Shown piece after piece: positions 1 to 9,654 of a stretch of DNA of 60,053 nucleotides (the stretch's first letter is position 1; each line of letters starts with the position of its first letter). The stretch is from Undibacterium sp. (GTDB lineage: Bacteria; Pseudomonadota; Gammaproteobacteria; Burkholderiales; Burkholderiaceae_D). Below the pieces are notes generated by a model. It was not told the DNA's origin and did not search any database. It saw only the letters and a list, made by a program, of their open reading frames with translations. Made by a program: the position numbers and the translations under genes. Location of the stretch: the NCBI GenBank assembly GCA_025352365.1, contig JANXTO010000085.1:1-60053 (forward strand). The letters run 5' to 3'.

Positions 1-1832
1 CCTAATTTAGTGGTGAAAAATGGATCAAATATGCGTCCGACATTGGCCGCAGGTATGCCTTTGCCGTTATCGCTGACCACAATTTCCACTCTATCTTCTT
101 CAAACAACTTGGCAGAAATATCCACCACACCGCGGGTGTCACCTTCAAAAGCATGAATAAACGCATTGTTAATCAGATTGGTCAACACTTGCCCCAGAGG
201 ACCGGGGTAACTATCCAGAATAATTTTAGGCGGAATCGTATACACCACCTCATGCCGGGTCTTGCGTATGGTCGGACCAAGAGTAAGCACAATTTCTGCA
301 ATGGTTTCATCCAACACAAACAAACGACAATTGGCACTGGTCTGATCAACAGCAACTTGTTTAAAGCTGACGACTAGTTCGGACGCTTTACCAAGATTGC
401 GCATCAAAATATCTGTGCCATTGCGCGTATTTTGTAAAAACTCGTCCAGAGTGGAACGCCGCATCCCAGTCTTCATCCCGGCGATGATTTGCTCGGTATG
501 CTGCTGCAAAGTGCTGGCAATCGTCACGCTGGTACCGATGGGCGTATTGAGCTCATGCGCGATGCCTGCCACCAAGGAGCCGAGTGCGGCCATTTTTTCG
601 GTGCGTAACAGCTCATGCTGCGCCCGCTGGAGATTCTCTAGCACGATCGTCAACTCAGAATTGGCCACCTCAAGTGCGTTAGTTCGTTCTGATACCCTGC
701 GCTCTAAACTGCTATTGAGGGTACGAATTTCTGATTCGTTATGGCGTTTTTCGGTGATATCTTCTTGCACCAGTACCAATAAAGATTCTTCACTCAGACG
801 TATTAACCTGCCAGAAATATTACACAGCAGGATTTTTTCCTGATGACCACAATGTAGCCATGCTTCGTAATCATGGATCTCGCCATGATGTTCTACGTTT
901 TGCATTACGGCATCTAAATCTTCTTTATTTCGCCACAGCGCAAGTTGTTTTTCTGGGCTATTTAAGATGTCATCATGCGACCAGCCAAATTGTCTGACCC
1001 AGGCATCATTGACATCAATCATCGTGAAACTGGTTGTTTTACGAAATACCGTCATAGCAACCGGAGAGGCATGAAAAATCGCGGTGAATTTTTCTTCGGT
1101 AAAACGTAAGGCTTGCTCTGCACGCAAACGATCATTTAATTCTTGTTGGAGTATCTCATTTTTCAGATCGCGCTCTGAAAGCAAAGCGCCCAGATCAAGC
1201 CGCATTTTATCTAGGCTATCGGCAAAGCTGCCAATCTCATCCTTGCGATGCCAGATCACCGCTTTGTCCAGTTTGCCACGAGCCAGATCGGCAGTAATAT
1301 TTTGCAGTGCCTGCAATGGATGTACGATCCTGCGCTCAAATAACAGCAGGATAAAACCAAATGAAATTAAAACCTGCGCAAGGATTGCGCCGCCCAACTT
1401 CAAGAAATCAATCAGTAAATCGTGATCCAAACGCCCTGTACTCAGTTCGATAACGACCTTACCGATTTGCTTATTATTTAAAAAAATCGGACGTTCTTCA
1501 TGCATGACCTCGCCGATGCGTCGCTCGGCGATTTCGCTATGCACAAACTGGCTTCGGGATTCATCTTCGACGGTGACTTGCAGAACTGCCGGGTCACGCA
1601 TGACGGCTTTAACAAATTGGGTAGCGACTTCTTTATCGACATTCCAGACCGGAACCGCCATCGCGCTGGATAGCATGTCCGCGTATTGCGACATTGGGGT
1701 ACGCACACGTAGATCCAACTCACGCTCGTACCGGTCCACTAGCAAAAATCGTCCGACGACCAAGGCTGGCAGTAAGATTCCTAATGCGACGCCTAAAATC
1801 AGAATTTGACGAAGTGAAAGTTTTCCCAACAT
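1..1832 (-). CDS. Sensor histidine kinase (N-terminal TM/periplasmic region, HAMP, PAS, HisKA, HATPase_c), partial at the window edge
   Basis: Reverse-strand translation starts MLGKLSLRQILILGVALGILLPALVVGRFLL and contains ALGSLVAGIAHELNTPIG (H box) and VVSDNGKGIPAANVGRIFDPFFTTK (G box). Open to the window edge, so absent from the ORF track. Confidence 0.85.
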   Translation of the reverse strand, partial: MLGKLSLRQILILGVALGILLPALVVGRFLLVDRYERELDLRVRTPMSQYADMLSSAMAVPVWNVDKEVATQFVKAVMRDPAVLQVTVEDESRSQFVHSEIAERRIGEVMHEERPIFLNNKQIGKVVIELSTGRLDHDLLIDFLKLGGAILAQVLISFGFILLLFERRIVHPLQALQNITADLARGKLDKAVIWHRKDEIGSFADSLDKMRLDLGALLSERDLKNEILQQELNDRLRAEQALRFTEEKFTAIFHASPVAMTVFRKTTSFTMIDVNDAWVRQFGWSHDDILNSPEKQLALWRNKEDLDAVMQNVEHHGEIHDYEAWLHCGHQEKILLCNISGRLIRLSEESLLVLVQEDITEKRHNESEIRTLNSSLERRVSERTNALEVANSELTIVLENLQRAQHELLRTEKMAALGSLVAGIAHELNTPIGTSVTIASTLQQHTEQIIAGMKTGMRRSTLDEFLQNTRNGTDILMRNLGKASELVVSFKQVAVDQTSANCRLFVLDETIAEIVLTLGPTIRKTRHEVVYTIPPKIILDSYPGPLGQVLTNLINNAFIHAFEGDTRGVVDISAKLFEEDRVEIVVSDNGKGIPAANVGRIFDPFFTTKL

Positions 1833-2018
1833 GAGCCTTGTAGAGTTACTTATTAAGTTACCAGTTGCCATAGCCTGTTGCCATATACAGTTTTATTTTC
1901 GCTGCAAGGAAACGACTGGCATTCACCGAATTTTGCAGAGTTCGCCGTTAGCTATTTTTGCAAAAAGAGCCTGATTAACAGACATTCACTCAGATATATG
2001 CATAGCGTCTTGAACACC

Positions 2019-2840
2019 TCAGTCACTTTTTTTACGCCAGAGCTGAATGTTATTTTCAATTAATTTATCCATCACATTCTGCTTGGTCAATTTGATCATT
2101 GCCTTCGCAACGCGCCCGCGCATTTCTCCGGTATTACATGGCGATTTGTGCGAGAAAGTTAAAAATAAGCCCTCATTACTAATCGCTGGCGTGACTATTT
2201 TTAAGCCGGTGATATTCAGCTTAGCCACGTAGGCGAGGCTTGGATCTTCCTCATAAATCAGATAATCTGAGCGCGATAAAGTCAACATTTTTAATGCTGA
2301 TTCCAGACTAGCAACGGTAGCTATTTTCAATGATTCCTTAGCATAATGATCGAAATCGTCACCGAAGCTATTATTGATCACCGTGACTCCCTGTTTGCCC
2401 TGCAGATCGCTCCACCTCTTATAGTTGAGAGACTTATTTGCTTTTGTCCAGATTACAGAATGCGTTTCACGGAAAGCCGGATAAAAATAATCCATGTAAT
2501 CCAGTCTGGGTTGAGTGAAAAAAGCCCCCGCAATCAAGTCAATACGACCAAGCTTAGCCTCCTCCTGCACGCGCCCCCAAGTACCAACATATTTGACTTC
2601 AATCGGTATGCCTAACTCTTTTGATAATAACTGCATTAAATCGGCATTTGCACCGATTAACCTGCTTTCATCGCTGGGGTCACGCCATAAATAAGGAGGA
2701 TATTCTGGATTGCCTGCTGCAATCAAGGCTTTACACGATTCAGCTTGCGCATTTGAACCAGAAAAACAGGCGCAAACCAAGGCGAGAACACTGAACAACT
2801 TTAGTCCTGACAGTGGCTGTATTTGCTTGTTGCTTAACAT
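2019..2840 (-). CDS. Periplasmic amino-acid-type substrate-binding protein (SBP_bac_3 family)
   Basis: Signal peptide followed by AAGNPEYPPYLWRD...IGANADLMQLLSKELGIPIEVKYVGTWGRVQEEAKLGRIDLIAGAFFTQPR, typical of the fold. Confidence 0.8.
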   Translation of the reverse strand: MLSNKQIQPLSGLKLFSVLALVCACFSGSNAQAESCKALIAAGNPEYPPYLWRDPSDESRLIGANADLMQLLSKELGIPIEVKYVGTWGRVQEEAKLGRIDLIAGAFFTQPRLDYMDYFYPAFRETHSVIWTKANKSLNYKRWSDLQGKQGVTVINNSFGDDFDHYAKESLKIATVASLESALKMLTLSRSDYLIYEEDPSLAYVAKLNITGLKIVTPAISNEGLFLTFSHKSPCNTGEMRGRVAKAMIKLTKQNVMDKLIENNIQLWRKKSD

Positions 2841-3211
2841 TGAACAGTCCCTTGTTTTTATTGGGATAATGAGCGTCTAGTCTAACGACTGGATTTGGTA
2901 TTTACAAGAACGATCTAGGCGTAGGGCAATAAAATACTAAGAAGCAACGAAAATGAGCAAGATAGAAAACTGAAATGTAAAGTTAGTTTCGCCACTGTTT
3001 GCGATCCCATGATGACCCCAACCAAGACTTGCAAGCAAGCTTAGCCCTCGCTCCTGTCAATAGAGCAAACCTTGTGAGCTTATTAGTATCCACGAAGGCT
3101 CTGATTACATTATCGATTGAAAATACTCTGCCCATCTCCAGCCTACGCAAATCGCCTCGCTTGATCATCTCTGCAAATTTGCGTAAGTCGCTAACAAGAA
3201 TACTCAAAAAA

Positions 3212-3826
3212 TTAACGGCGGATAATGCTATCGCCACTGTTTCTGACCAGATCACCGCTACCGAATCCTGGATCATGGTCGAAATTAAAAGTGCTTTTAT
3301 CGCCATTATCATATTGCACCGCGACTACCCAGACTTTGGACGATTTTGCTTTTTGCTCAATTTTACGACCAGCATAGGCACCGCCCGCTGCACCAGCAAC
3401 CGTTGCCAGATCGCGCCCGGTGCCATTACCGACCTGATTACCTAATAGTGCACCGGCCACACCGCCGGCAATTAAGCCTAAAGCGCTACCTTCTCCCTCT
3501 TTATCACTCACATTGACCGATAGCACACGACCGCAGCCAGCGCAGCTTGCGCCCGACTTGGTTGATACGGTGACTGCCTGCATATTCGATTTTGCGGTAG
3601 CCAATGCATTGTTATATTCGGTCTTGGCATCCCGCAGACATTGCATGCGCGAAGCGGATGTACTCTCTTCTGCACACAACTTTTTATCATCAGCATATCG
3701 AGTTGCCGCTCTTTTAGTATCTTCAGTATATTGCTGCTTAGAACTGATTGTTTGTGCATGAGCACCTATGTTTACACCTAAAAGTAGCAGGCACAACACG
3801 GGGGAAATTAAGGCGTTTTTTTTCAT
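3212..3826 (-). CDS. Glycine-zipper 2TM-domain outer membrane protein (17 kDa surface antigen-like)
   Basis: Signal peptide MKKNALISPVLCLLLLGVNIGAHAQ; glycine-zipper GLIAGGVAGALLGNQVGNGTGRDLATVAGAAGGAYAGRKIE. Start moved to the ATG at 3826. Confidence 0.75.
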   Translation of the reverse strand: MKKNALISPVLCLLLLGVNIGAHAQTISSKQQYTEDTKRAATRYADDKKLCAEESTSASRMQCLRDAKTEYNNALATAKSNMQAVTVSTKSGASCAGCGRVLSVNVSDKEGEGSALGLIAGGVAGALLGNQVGNGTGRDLATVAGAAGGAYAGRKIEQKAKSSKVWVVAVQYDNGDKSTFNFDHDPGFGSGDLVRNSGDSIIRR

Positions 3827-4128
3827 GTTAGAACTCCCGGATAAATTAAAGGATGGAAAAGCGAAGAACTTCCAGTAATACGGCATCATCAATAACAAGC
3901 ATGTCAGCTTTGTCGTCGTATAAGCCAGTTCAGGTAAAACACGGCACAGAGCGCCGTCATTTTATATAAAAGGCATGGCATACAATGTGCATACCTTTTT
4001 TATGAATTATTTTTATAATTTGTTTTTATAAAATATGTTGATGAAACACGAACACAATAGCACTATAGAAGCGCAATGCAAAAAACATGCGCACCGAAAA
4101 ACATCCCAGCTTTCGTTATAGCAAACTC

Positions 4129-4641
4129 ATGCGTACCCTGCACACAAAAATTCAACACACAGATCATATCGATGGCGAATTAGTTTTACCTTTTCAGATA
4201 CGCGAAAAAAGTCGCTTTCGCGCTACCCTCACTTCAGGCGAGGATATTGCCTTACTCACGGTGCGTGGTAGCGTCTTGCGCGATGGCGATCTGATCGCTA
4301 GCGAAGACGGCTTCGTCGTCAAAATCGTCGCTGCGGCAGAATCGACTTATAAAGTCGTTTGCGATTCGGCCCAGGCTTTGTTGCGCTGTGCGTTCCATTT
4401 AGGTAACCGGCACACACAAGCTCAGGTTGGTGATGGTTTTTTAAGAATCCGCCACGACAATGTACTTAAAGAGATGTTAGAAGGTTTGGGCGCTCAGGTA
4501 GAGGAAGAACTTGCTGCATTTGAGCCAGAAGCCGGTGCTTATGGCGGTGGTCATCATCATGGCGATGACGGTCATCAGAACAATCCACTTGCACCTATCC
4601 CGCTACGTCAAAAAATACATCGTCCTTCGGACAAAAACTAA
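4129..4641 (+). CDS. ureE: Urease accessory protein UreE
   Basis: MRTLHTKIQHTDHIDGELVLPFQIREKSRFRATL...GNRHTQAQVGDGFLRIRHDNVLKEMLEGLGA and a His-rich C-terminus (GGGHHHGDDGH). Longer ORF opens at 4087. Confidence 0.93.
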   Translation: MRTLHTKIQHTDHIDGELVLPFQIREKSRFRATLTSGEDIALLTVRGSVLRDGDLIASEDGFVVKIVAAAESTYKVVCDSAQALLRCAFHLGNRHTQAQVGDGFLRIRHDNVLKEMLEGLGAQVEEELAAFEPEAGAYGGGHHHGDDGHQNNPLAPIPLRQKIHRPSDKN

Positions 4642-4653
4642 TACGCCAAGCTG

Positions 4654-5349
4654 ATGATACAAACCACTGCATTGCTGCATTTGCTGCAACTTGCCAGCCC
4701 TTCTCTGCCGGTTGGCGCTTATAGCTATTCTCAAGGCTTAGAGAGTGCGATTGAACAAGGTCTGGTGAAAAATTCAGCTACTGCCAGACTATGGATATCG
4801 CAGCAATTAGTCGAGGTACTAGCCTGTTTTGAAGCGCCGATTTTGTGGCGACTGCTGCACGCTTTTGAAAAACGCGATCAGGCTACGATCAGTCTATGGA
4901 CCGAACATTTTTTGGCGGCGCGGGACACCGCAGAATTTCGGGCGGAGACTGTACAAATGGGGTATTCACTAGGCAAACTATTGGTAGATTTAAAACTGGA
5001 CGACAACCAAGTTGATCCGGCATTGCTGGCTTGTTTGCAAAGTCTGAGCGAAGTCCCATTCCCCACAGCATTAGCATGTAGCGCGGTTGCGTTGAAAGTA
5101 CCTGCCGAGGCAGCATTACTCGGCATGTTATTTTCATGGGCAGAAAATCAGGTGCTAGTGTGCGTCAAATCCGTGCCACTGGGACAAGTCGCGGGACAAG
5201 CCCTGTTACTCAGTTTGACTGAGGCATTAGAGGCGGCGGCAAAAACCGCGCAAACTCTGAACGACGATGAATTATCCAGCTGGGCACCAGGATTATCTCT
5301 GCTATCGATGCAGCATGAAGTGCAATATAGCCGCCTTTATCGATCTTAG
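4654..5349 (+). CDS. ureF: Urease accessory protein UreF
   Basis: [29 protein letters not shown] is a UreF signature; sits between ureE and ureG. Confidence 0.93.
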   Translation: MIQTTALLHLLQLASPSLPVGAYSYSQGLESAIEQGLVKNSATARLWISQQLVEVLACFEAPILWRLLHAFEKRDQATISLWTEHFLAARDTAEFRAETVQMGYSLGKLLVDLKLDDNQVDPALLACLQSLSEVPFPTALACSAVALKVPAEAALLGMLFSWAENQVLVCVKSVPLGQVAGQALLLSLTEALEAAAKTAQTLNDDELSSWAPGLSLLSMQHEVQYSRLYRS

Positions 5350-5401
5350 CGCTCCTAACGTCAGCATCATACTTACCGAATTTACATTTTTGAGAGTCCA
5401 T

Positions 5402-6094
5402 ATGAATTCCGATTTCAATACCCAAATCAGTACCAAAATCAGTACTCAAATCAACACGCAAACCAACTCAAAAATAAGTGCACAAGCATCAAATCCGTTG
5501 CGCGTCGGCATCGGCGGCCCGGTAGGTTCGGGCAAAACGGCACTGTGCGAAATGTTATGTAAAGCCATGCGTGACGACTACGAGATGGCGGTCATCACTA
5601 ACGACATCTACACCAAAGAAGATATGGAAATCCTGTTACGCGCGGATGCCTTACCGGCAGAACGTTTGATGGGAGTAGAAACCGGCGGCTGTCCCCACAC
5701 AGCGATCCGCGAAGATGCGTCCATCAATCTGGAGGCGATCTCAAGGATGTGCGCTGATTTTCCTGACTTAGATTTAATTCTGGTGGAGTCTGGCGGCGAT
5801 AATCTGGCCGCAACTTTTAGCCCTGAATTATCTGACTTAACGATCTATGTGATCGACGTCGCTGGCGGTGAAAAAATTCCACGCAAAGGCGGGCCGGGCA
5901 TCACCCGCTCTGATTTATTGATCATCAATAAAACAGACCTGGCGCCACACGTCGGAGCCAATTTAGACATCATGGCGCAAGATGCCAAGCGCATGCGCGG
6001 TGATCGTCCGTTTATTTTTACAAATTTAAAAACGGGTGATGGCGTGACGCAAATAATGGAGTTTATTTGCCGTGAAGGCTTATTGAAAAACTGA
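5402..6094 (+). CDS. ureG: Urease accessory GTPase UreG with a repeat-derived N-terminal extension
   Basis: [23 protein letters not shown] (P-loop), [40 protein letters not shown]. Start placed at the ATG at 5402. Confidence 0.95.
   Translation: MNSDFNTQISTKISTQINTQTNSKISAQASNPLRVGIGGPVGSGKTALCEMLCKAMRDDYEMAVITNDIYTKEDMEILLRADALPAERLMGVETGGCPHTAIREDASINLEAISRMCADFPDLDLILVESGGDNLAATFSPELSDLTIYVIDVAGGEKIPRKGGPGITRSDLLIINKTDLAPHVGANLDIMAQDAKRMRGDRPFIFTNLKTGDGVTQIMEFICREGLLKN
5417..5488 (+). repeat. In-frame 12-bp minisatellite (6 units), tetrapeptides [24 protein letters not shown]
   Basis: AATACCCAAATC AGTACCAAAATC AGTACTCAAATC AACACGCAAACC AACTCAAAAATA AGTGCACAAGCA read from the sequence. 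Confidence 0.85.
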
Positions 6095-6159
6095 ATGCCT
6101 TGTTTAGATAATTGAGGTAACTAAATAGTAAAACAGCGACTTTTTTCCGCCGCTCAAAA

Positions 6160-6192
6160 AAACAAATGAGCCGATTCGGCTCATTTGTTTTT
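6160..6192. terminator. Intrinsic terminator-like hairpin after ureG (convergent with the aminotransferase)
   Basis: AAAACAAATGAGCCGATTCGGCTCATTTGTTTTT: long near-perfect inverted repeat with A/T tracts on both sides. Confidence 0.85.
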
Positions 6193-6206
6193 AGATCAGA
6201 TCCAGA

Positions 6207-7415
6207 TTACAACTTAGACTGTATCAATTTACCCAACTTCTCAATCCCTTCATTAATCCGCTCTGGCGATACAGTCACAAAGCTCAAACGCAAGGTATTT
6301 GTGGCCGGATTATCTGCATAAAACGGCGCACCAGGAACGAATGCCACATTCTGCGCAATCGCTTCATCCAATAACTGTTTGCTATTGACGTGCGCAGGCA
6401 AGGTCACCCAGATAAACATACCACCCTCTGGACGCGTCCATGTCACGCTGGCTGGAAAATGCTTTGTCATCGCGGCGAGCATCACATCGCATTGACCTGA
6501 ATAAAAATGACGGATTGTCGGAATATGTTCGTTCAGGAAGCCATCTTTGATCACTTCGTACACCACCATCTGAGTCAGCGTAGACGTGTGTAAATCGGCG
6601 GCTTGTTTTGCCTGCTCCAATTTACGGATCAACGGCGCCGGACCGACGACATAACCGAGACGAATACCAGGCGTAAGGATTTTGGAGAACGAACCCATGT
6701 AGATCACGCCATCGGGATTCATCGTCAGCATTTTTGGTAAAGGCTCACCGCTGTAACATAAATCGCCATACGGATTATCTTCAATCAAAGGCAAACCCAG
6801 ACGTGCGCAGGTATCGACTAATTCGTAGCGACGTTCAACCGATAAAGTTAGGCCAGTCGGATTCTGGAAGTTAGGCAAGGCATACAATAAACGCGCGCCC
6901 TGTCCTTTTGCCGCAACTGACGACGGCAACAAACCATGCACATCACCATCGACAGAAACATACTCAGGCTGGTACAAAGAAAATGCCTGCAAAGCACCGA
7001 GGTAAGTCGGCGTCTCAACCAAGATCTTGCTACCCTTGTCGATCAACACTTTACCGAGCAAATCCAGACCTTGTTGTGAACCCGAGACCATCAAAATCTG
7101 TTCTGGCGAAATTTTAGTCACATCGTTGGACAAAGAATCCGCTATGAATTGACGTAAAGGCGCATAACCATCGGTCGGTCCGTATTGCAATGCCGACTTC
7201 CCTTGCTTGGATAAAACCAGATCAAACGCTGCCCGCATGCGGTCAATTGGAAACGTCTCTGGCGACGGCAAACCACCGGCGAAAGAAATCACTTCTGGAC
7301 GCATCGTGACTTTCAAAATTTCACGGATCACGGAGCCTTGCAACTGCTCTGCACGCTCAGAAAATTTCCACTGCATGGGGCTAGGATTTTCAAGTTTCAT
7401 ACTGGTCTCATTCAC
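6207..7415 (-). CDS. PLP-dependent aminotransferase, class I/II (2-aminoadipate transaminase/LysN-like)
   Basis: EVISFAGGLPSPETFP...YGPTDGYAPLRQFIADSL...LVETPTYLGALQAF...ALPNFQNPTGLTLS...YMGSFSKILTPGIRLGYVV. Confidence 0.88.
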   Translation of the reverse strand: MNETSMKLENPSPMQWKFSERAEQLQGSVIREILKVTMRPEVISFAGGLPSPETFPIDRMRAAFDLVLSKQGKSALQYGPTDGYAPLRQFIADSLSNDVTKISPEQILMVSGSQQGLDLLGKVLIDKGSKILVETPTYLGALQAFSLYQPEYVSVDGDVHGLLPSSVAAKGQGARLLYALPNFQNPTGLTLSVERRYELVDTCARLGLPLIEDNPYGDLCYSGEPLPKMLTMNPDGVIYMGSFSKILTPGIRLGYVVGPAPLIRKLEQAKQAADLHTSTLTQMVVYEVIKDGFLNEHIPTIRHFYSGQCDVMLAAMTKHFPASVTWTRPEGGMFIWVTLPAHVNSKQLLDEAIAQNVAFVPGAPFYADNPATNTLRLSFVTVSPERINEGIEKLGKLIQSKL

Positions 7416-7503
7416 TCTGTATTTTTATGTTGTACTGTTTTTATCATCGGTCAATTGTCTACGTTAATCTGGATGACTTCAGATTAATTTTGAGTTCATC
7501 AAC

Positions 7504-7962
7504 CTAGGCAATCTCAGCAATCAATTCAATTTCAACGCAAGCGCCCATCGGGATTTGTGCTACGCCGAAAGCGGAACGCGCATGCTTGCCTTGCTCGCCA
7601 AAAATCTCACCAAACAATTCTGATGCGCCGTTTGTAACTAAGTGCTGCTCTGTGAAGTCGCCAGTTGAATTGACCAGACTCATGACTTTAACAATCCGTT
7701 TAACGCGATTCAGGTCGCCGCCACAAGCGGCTTGCAGGGTAGCGATCAAGTCAATCGCTACTGCACGGGCGGCAGCTTTACCTTCTTCAGTGCTGATGTT
7801 TTTGCCTAATTGACCAACCCAAACTTTGCCATCTTTTTTTGCAAGATGACCGGACAAAAACACAGTGTTACCAGTTTGTGCATACATAACATACGCAGCG
7901 GCCGGCACAGCGACTGCTGGTAACTCAATATTCAAAGCTTGGAGTTTTTCGTAAAACGACAT
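7504..7962 (-). CDS. RidA/YjgF/Rid family protein
   Basis: MSFYEKLQALNIELPAVAVPAAAYVMYAQTGNTVFLSGHLAKKDGKVWVGQLGKNISTEEGKAAAR...HARSAFGVAQIPMGACVEIELIAEIA. Confidence 0.88.
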   Translation of the reverse strand: MSFYEKLQALNIELPAVAVPAAAYVMYAQTGNTVFLSGHLAKKDGKVWVGQLGKNISTEEGKAAARAVAIDLIATLQAACGGDLNRVKRIVKVMSLVNSTGDFTEQHLVTNGASELFGEIFGEQGKHARSAFGVAQIPMGACVEIELIAEIA

Positions 7963-8335
7963 GGTGATTTCCAAAAAAGTTGTGGCGTATGCCTGACTCG
8001 GTGCAATGTAGTGCAAAAAGCAATCTCAGCAATGACTAAACTACTTGGTGAAATTGCTAATGAGAACCAAGGCAAGTGCCTGATTTTATAGAGTGAAGCG
8101 GAACAATTGTTTTCACTGGCAGACCTCCATTGTAAGCCCCTCATCACCCGATTAACACCCCCAATTACAGACGATCCGCTTGATTTAATTTGGAGGCCTG
8201 TCTCTTTTCAACACGACTACCGATGATTCTTCATCGGTCTGCCGATTGCCAATAACGCTATCGCTGCCAGCCAATTGGTATTGGGCGAGAATTCGTCGCT
8301 TATATCATCACTGATAACATCGACTGCGTCATCAC

Positions 8336-8947
8336 TTATAAGGTCAGCATCCACATCGCCGTCAACGCTAATGCCAATCCCATCACGAGATTAAAATTTC
8401 TCAGACGATTACCGACTAGCAACCAGTTGCGCAAACTTTGCCCCATCCATGCCCAAGCGAGAATACTCAGCGCACTCGGAATGGTAAATCCCAGACTCAT
8501 CCAAGCCATACGGACAACAAAATCAGCATGCCCTATGGCATAAGTTGAGGTCGCGGCGACCAGCATCATCCATGCTTTGGGGTTAACGATCTGAAACAAT
8601 GCAGCTTGCGGAAGACTTAAAGGTTTAATCGCATCGCTGGACGACAGCTGGCGTGAGAAACATAGCTTAAAAGCCAGGTACAAAAGATAAGCAATACCCG
8701 CCAGCTTCATACCCCAGACTAGATAAGGGCTGGCTTGCAAAATAGCGATGCCGCCCAAACCGACCACCCACATCAGCACCACAAAGCCGATTGGCACACC
8801 CGCCACCTGTGGTAAGGCGGCACGCAGTCCATGATTAACACCAGTGGTTGCAGCGATTGCCACATTAGGGCCAGGCGTAAAAGAAGCGATCCAGGCAAAG
8901 GTGGTAAAAGCCAGCACTTCAGCAAATTGTATTTGAGCAAATGGCAT
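8336..8947 (-). CDS. LysE/RhtB family amino-acid exporter
   Basis: FTPGPNVAIAATTGVNHGLRAALPQVAGVPIGF, multi-TM. ATG at 8947 chosen. Confidence 0.85.
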   Translation of the reverse strand: MPFAQIQFAEVLAFTTFAWIASFTPGPNVAIAATTGVNHGLRAALPQVAGVPIGFVVLMWVVGLGGIAILQASPYLVWGMKLAGIAYLLYLAFKLCFSRQLSSSDAIKPLSLPQAALFQIVNPKAWMMLVAATSTYAIGHADFVVRMAWMSLGFTIPSALSILAWAWMGQSLRNWLLVGNRLRNFNLVMGLALALTAMWMLTL

Positions 8948-8963
8948 CACAAATTTCCTATTC

Positions 8964-9056
8964 AATAAAATATACTAGAGGGGTGTAATTTTTAATGTCC
9001 AATGATTATTTGCACAATAAGGTATATTTATTCACATACTCCCCTATTTTTTAATT
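8964..9056 (+). repeat. Dispersed intergenic element, copy A (architecture 2)
   Basis: ATACTAGAGGGGTGTAATTTTTAATGTCCAATGATTATTTGCACAATAAGGTATATTTATTCACATACTCCCCTATTTTTTAA; aligns by eye with the copies at 15502, 28840, 37609, 45770 and 53819. Confidence 0.75.
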
Positions 9057-9141
9057 TTTTCTTTATGGATATAAGGTAAATATTTTCAGTATCGTTGGAG
9101 GGGCGCCATACATACCGCTTCATCTGGCAACTTCCCCAATC

Positions 9142-9516
9142 TCACCGCGGGTCGCAAATTGTTTCCGCCCTGATTGCGTCATCGGTGCGCCGGAAGGACA
9201 CTACAGGCTCAAACTGTTTACTCAAGAACAAGCCTGAACTCTGATGAGTTAAAGACGTTTGCTCAGGCAGGCTATTTTCGATAATAGGACAAATTTGGAT
9301 CTCACTAGCTTGACGATCTGCCTCAATTACCACTCGTTTCAGCGGCGGTATCATCAAACTCTGCCCCTTCGATAACCAGTAATCATAGGCATCATTCTCA
9401 ATCGTAATCCACACCAAACCGCATTCGATTTGCAAGCACAGCGCCGATTCGGCAGACACAGATAACAAGCCATTTGGTGGTAGCGTCAGTAATGTATTGG
9501 CGGTGAGAATTTTCAT
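9142..9516 (-). CDS. DUF2917 domain protein
   Basis: MKILTANTLLTLPPNGLLSVSAESALCLQIECGLVWITIENDAYDYWLSKGQSLMIPPLKRVVIEA. Confidence 0.7.
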   Translation of the reverse strand: MKILTANTLLTLPPNGLLSVSAESALCLQIECGLVWITIENDAYDYWLSKGQSLMIPPLKRVVIEADRQASEIQICPIIENSLPEQTSLTHQSSGLFLSKQFEPVVSFRRTDDAIRAETICDPR

Positions 9517-9654
9517 AGCATTCCTTGCAGATTGGTGTAGGAGTTGTGCTATCCTAGCCGCAAAAACCAATACAGTACCAGTACAATAAAAACGATAATT
9601 CACGCACTGTTACGGTCTTTTTCCCGATACACCTATCCGATTGGCAGGCATCCT

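Noticed and set aside
1084-1809. Plus-strand ORFs at the left edge
   Set aside because: Antisense to the histidine kinase, whose reverse-strand translation shows clear H and G boxes.
8150-8335. Possible small RNA or gene in the gap between the RidA and LysE genes
   Set aside because: No ORF, no strong hairpin and no recognised motif; nothing to support a call.
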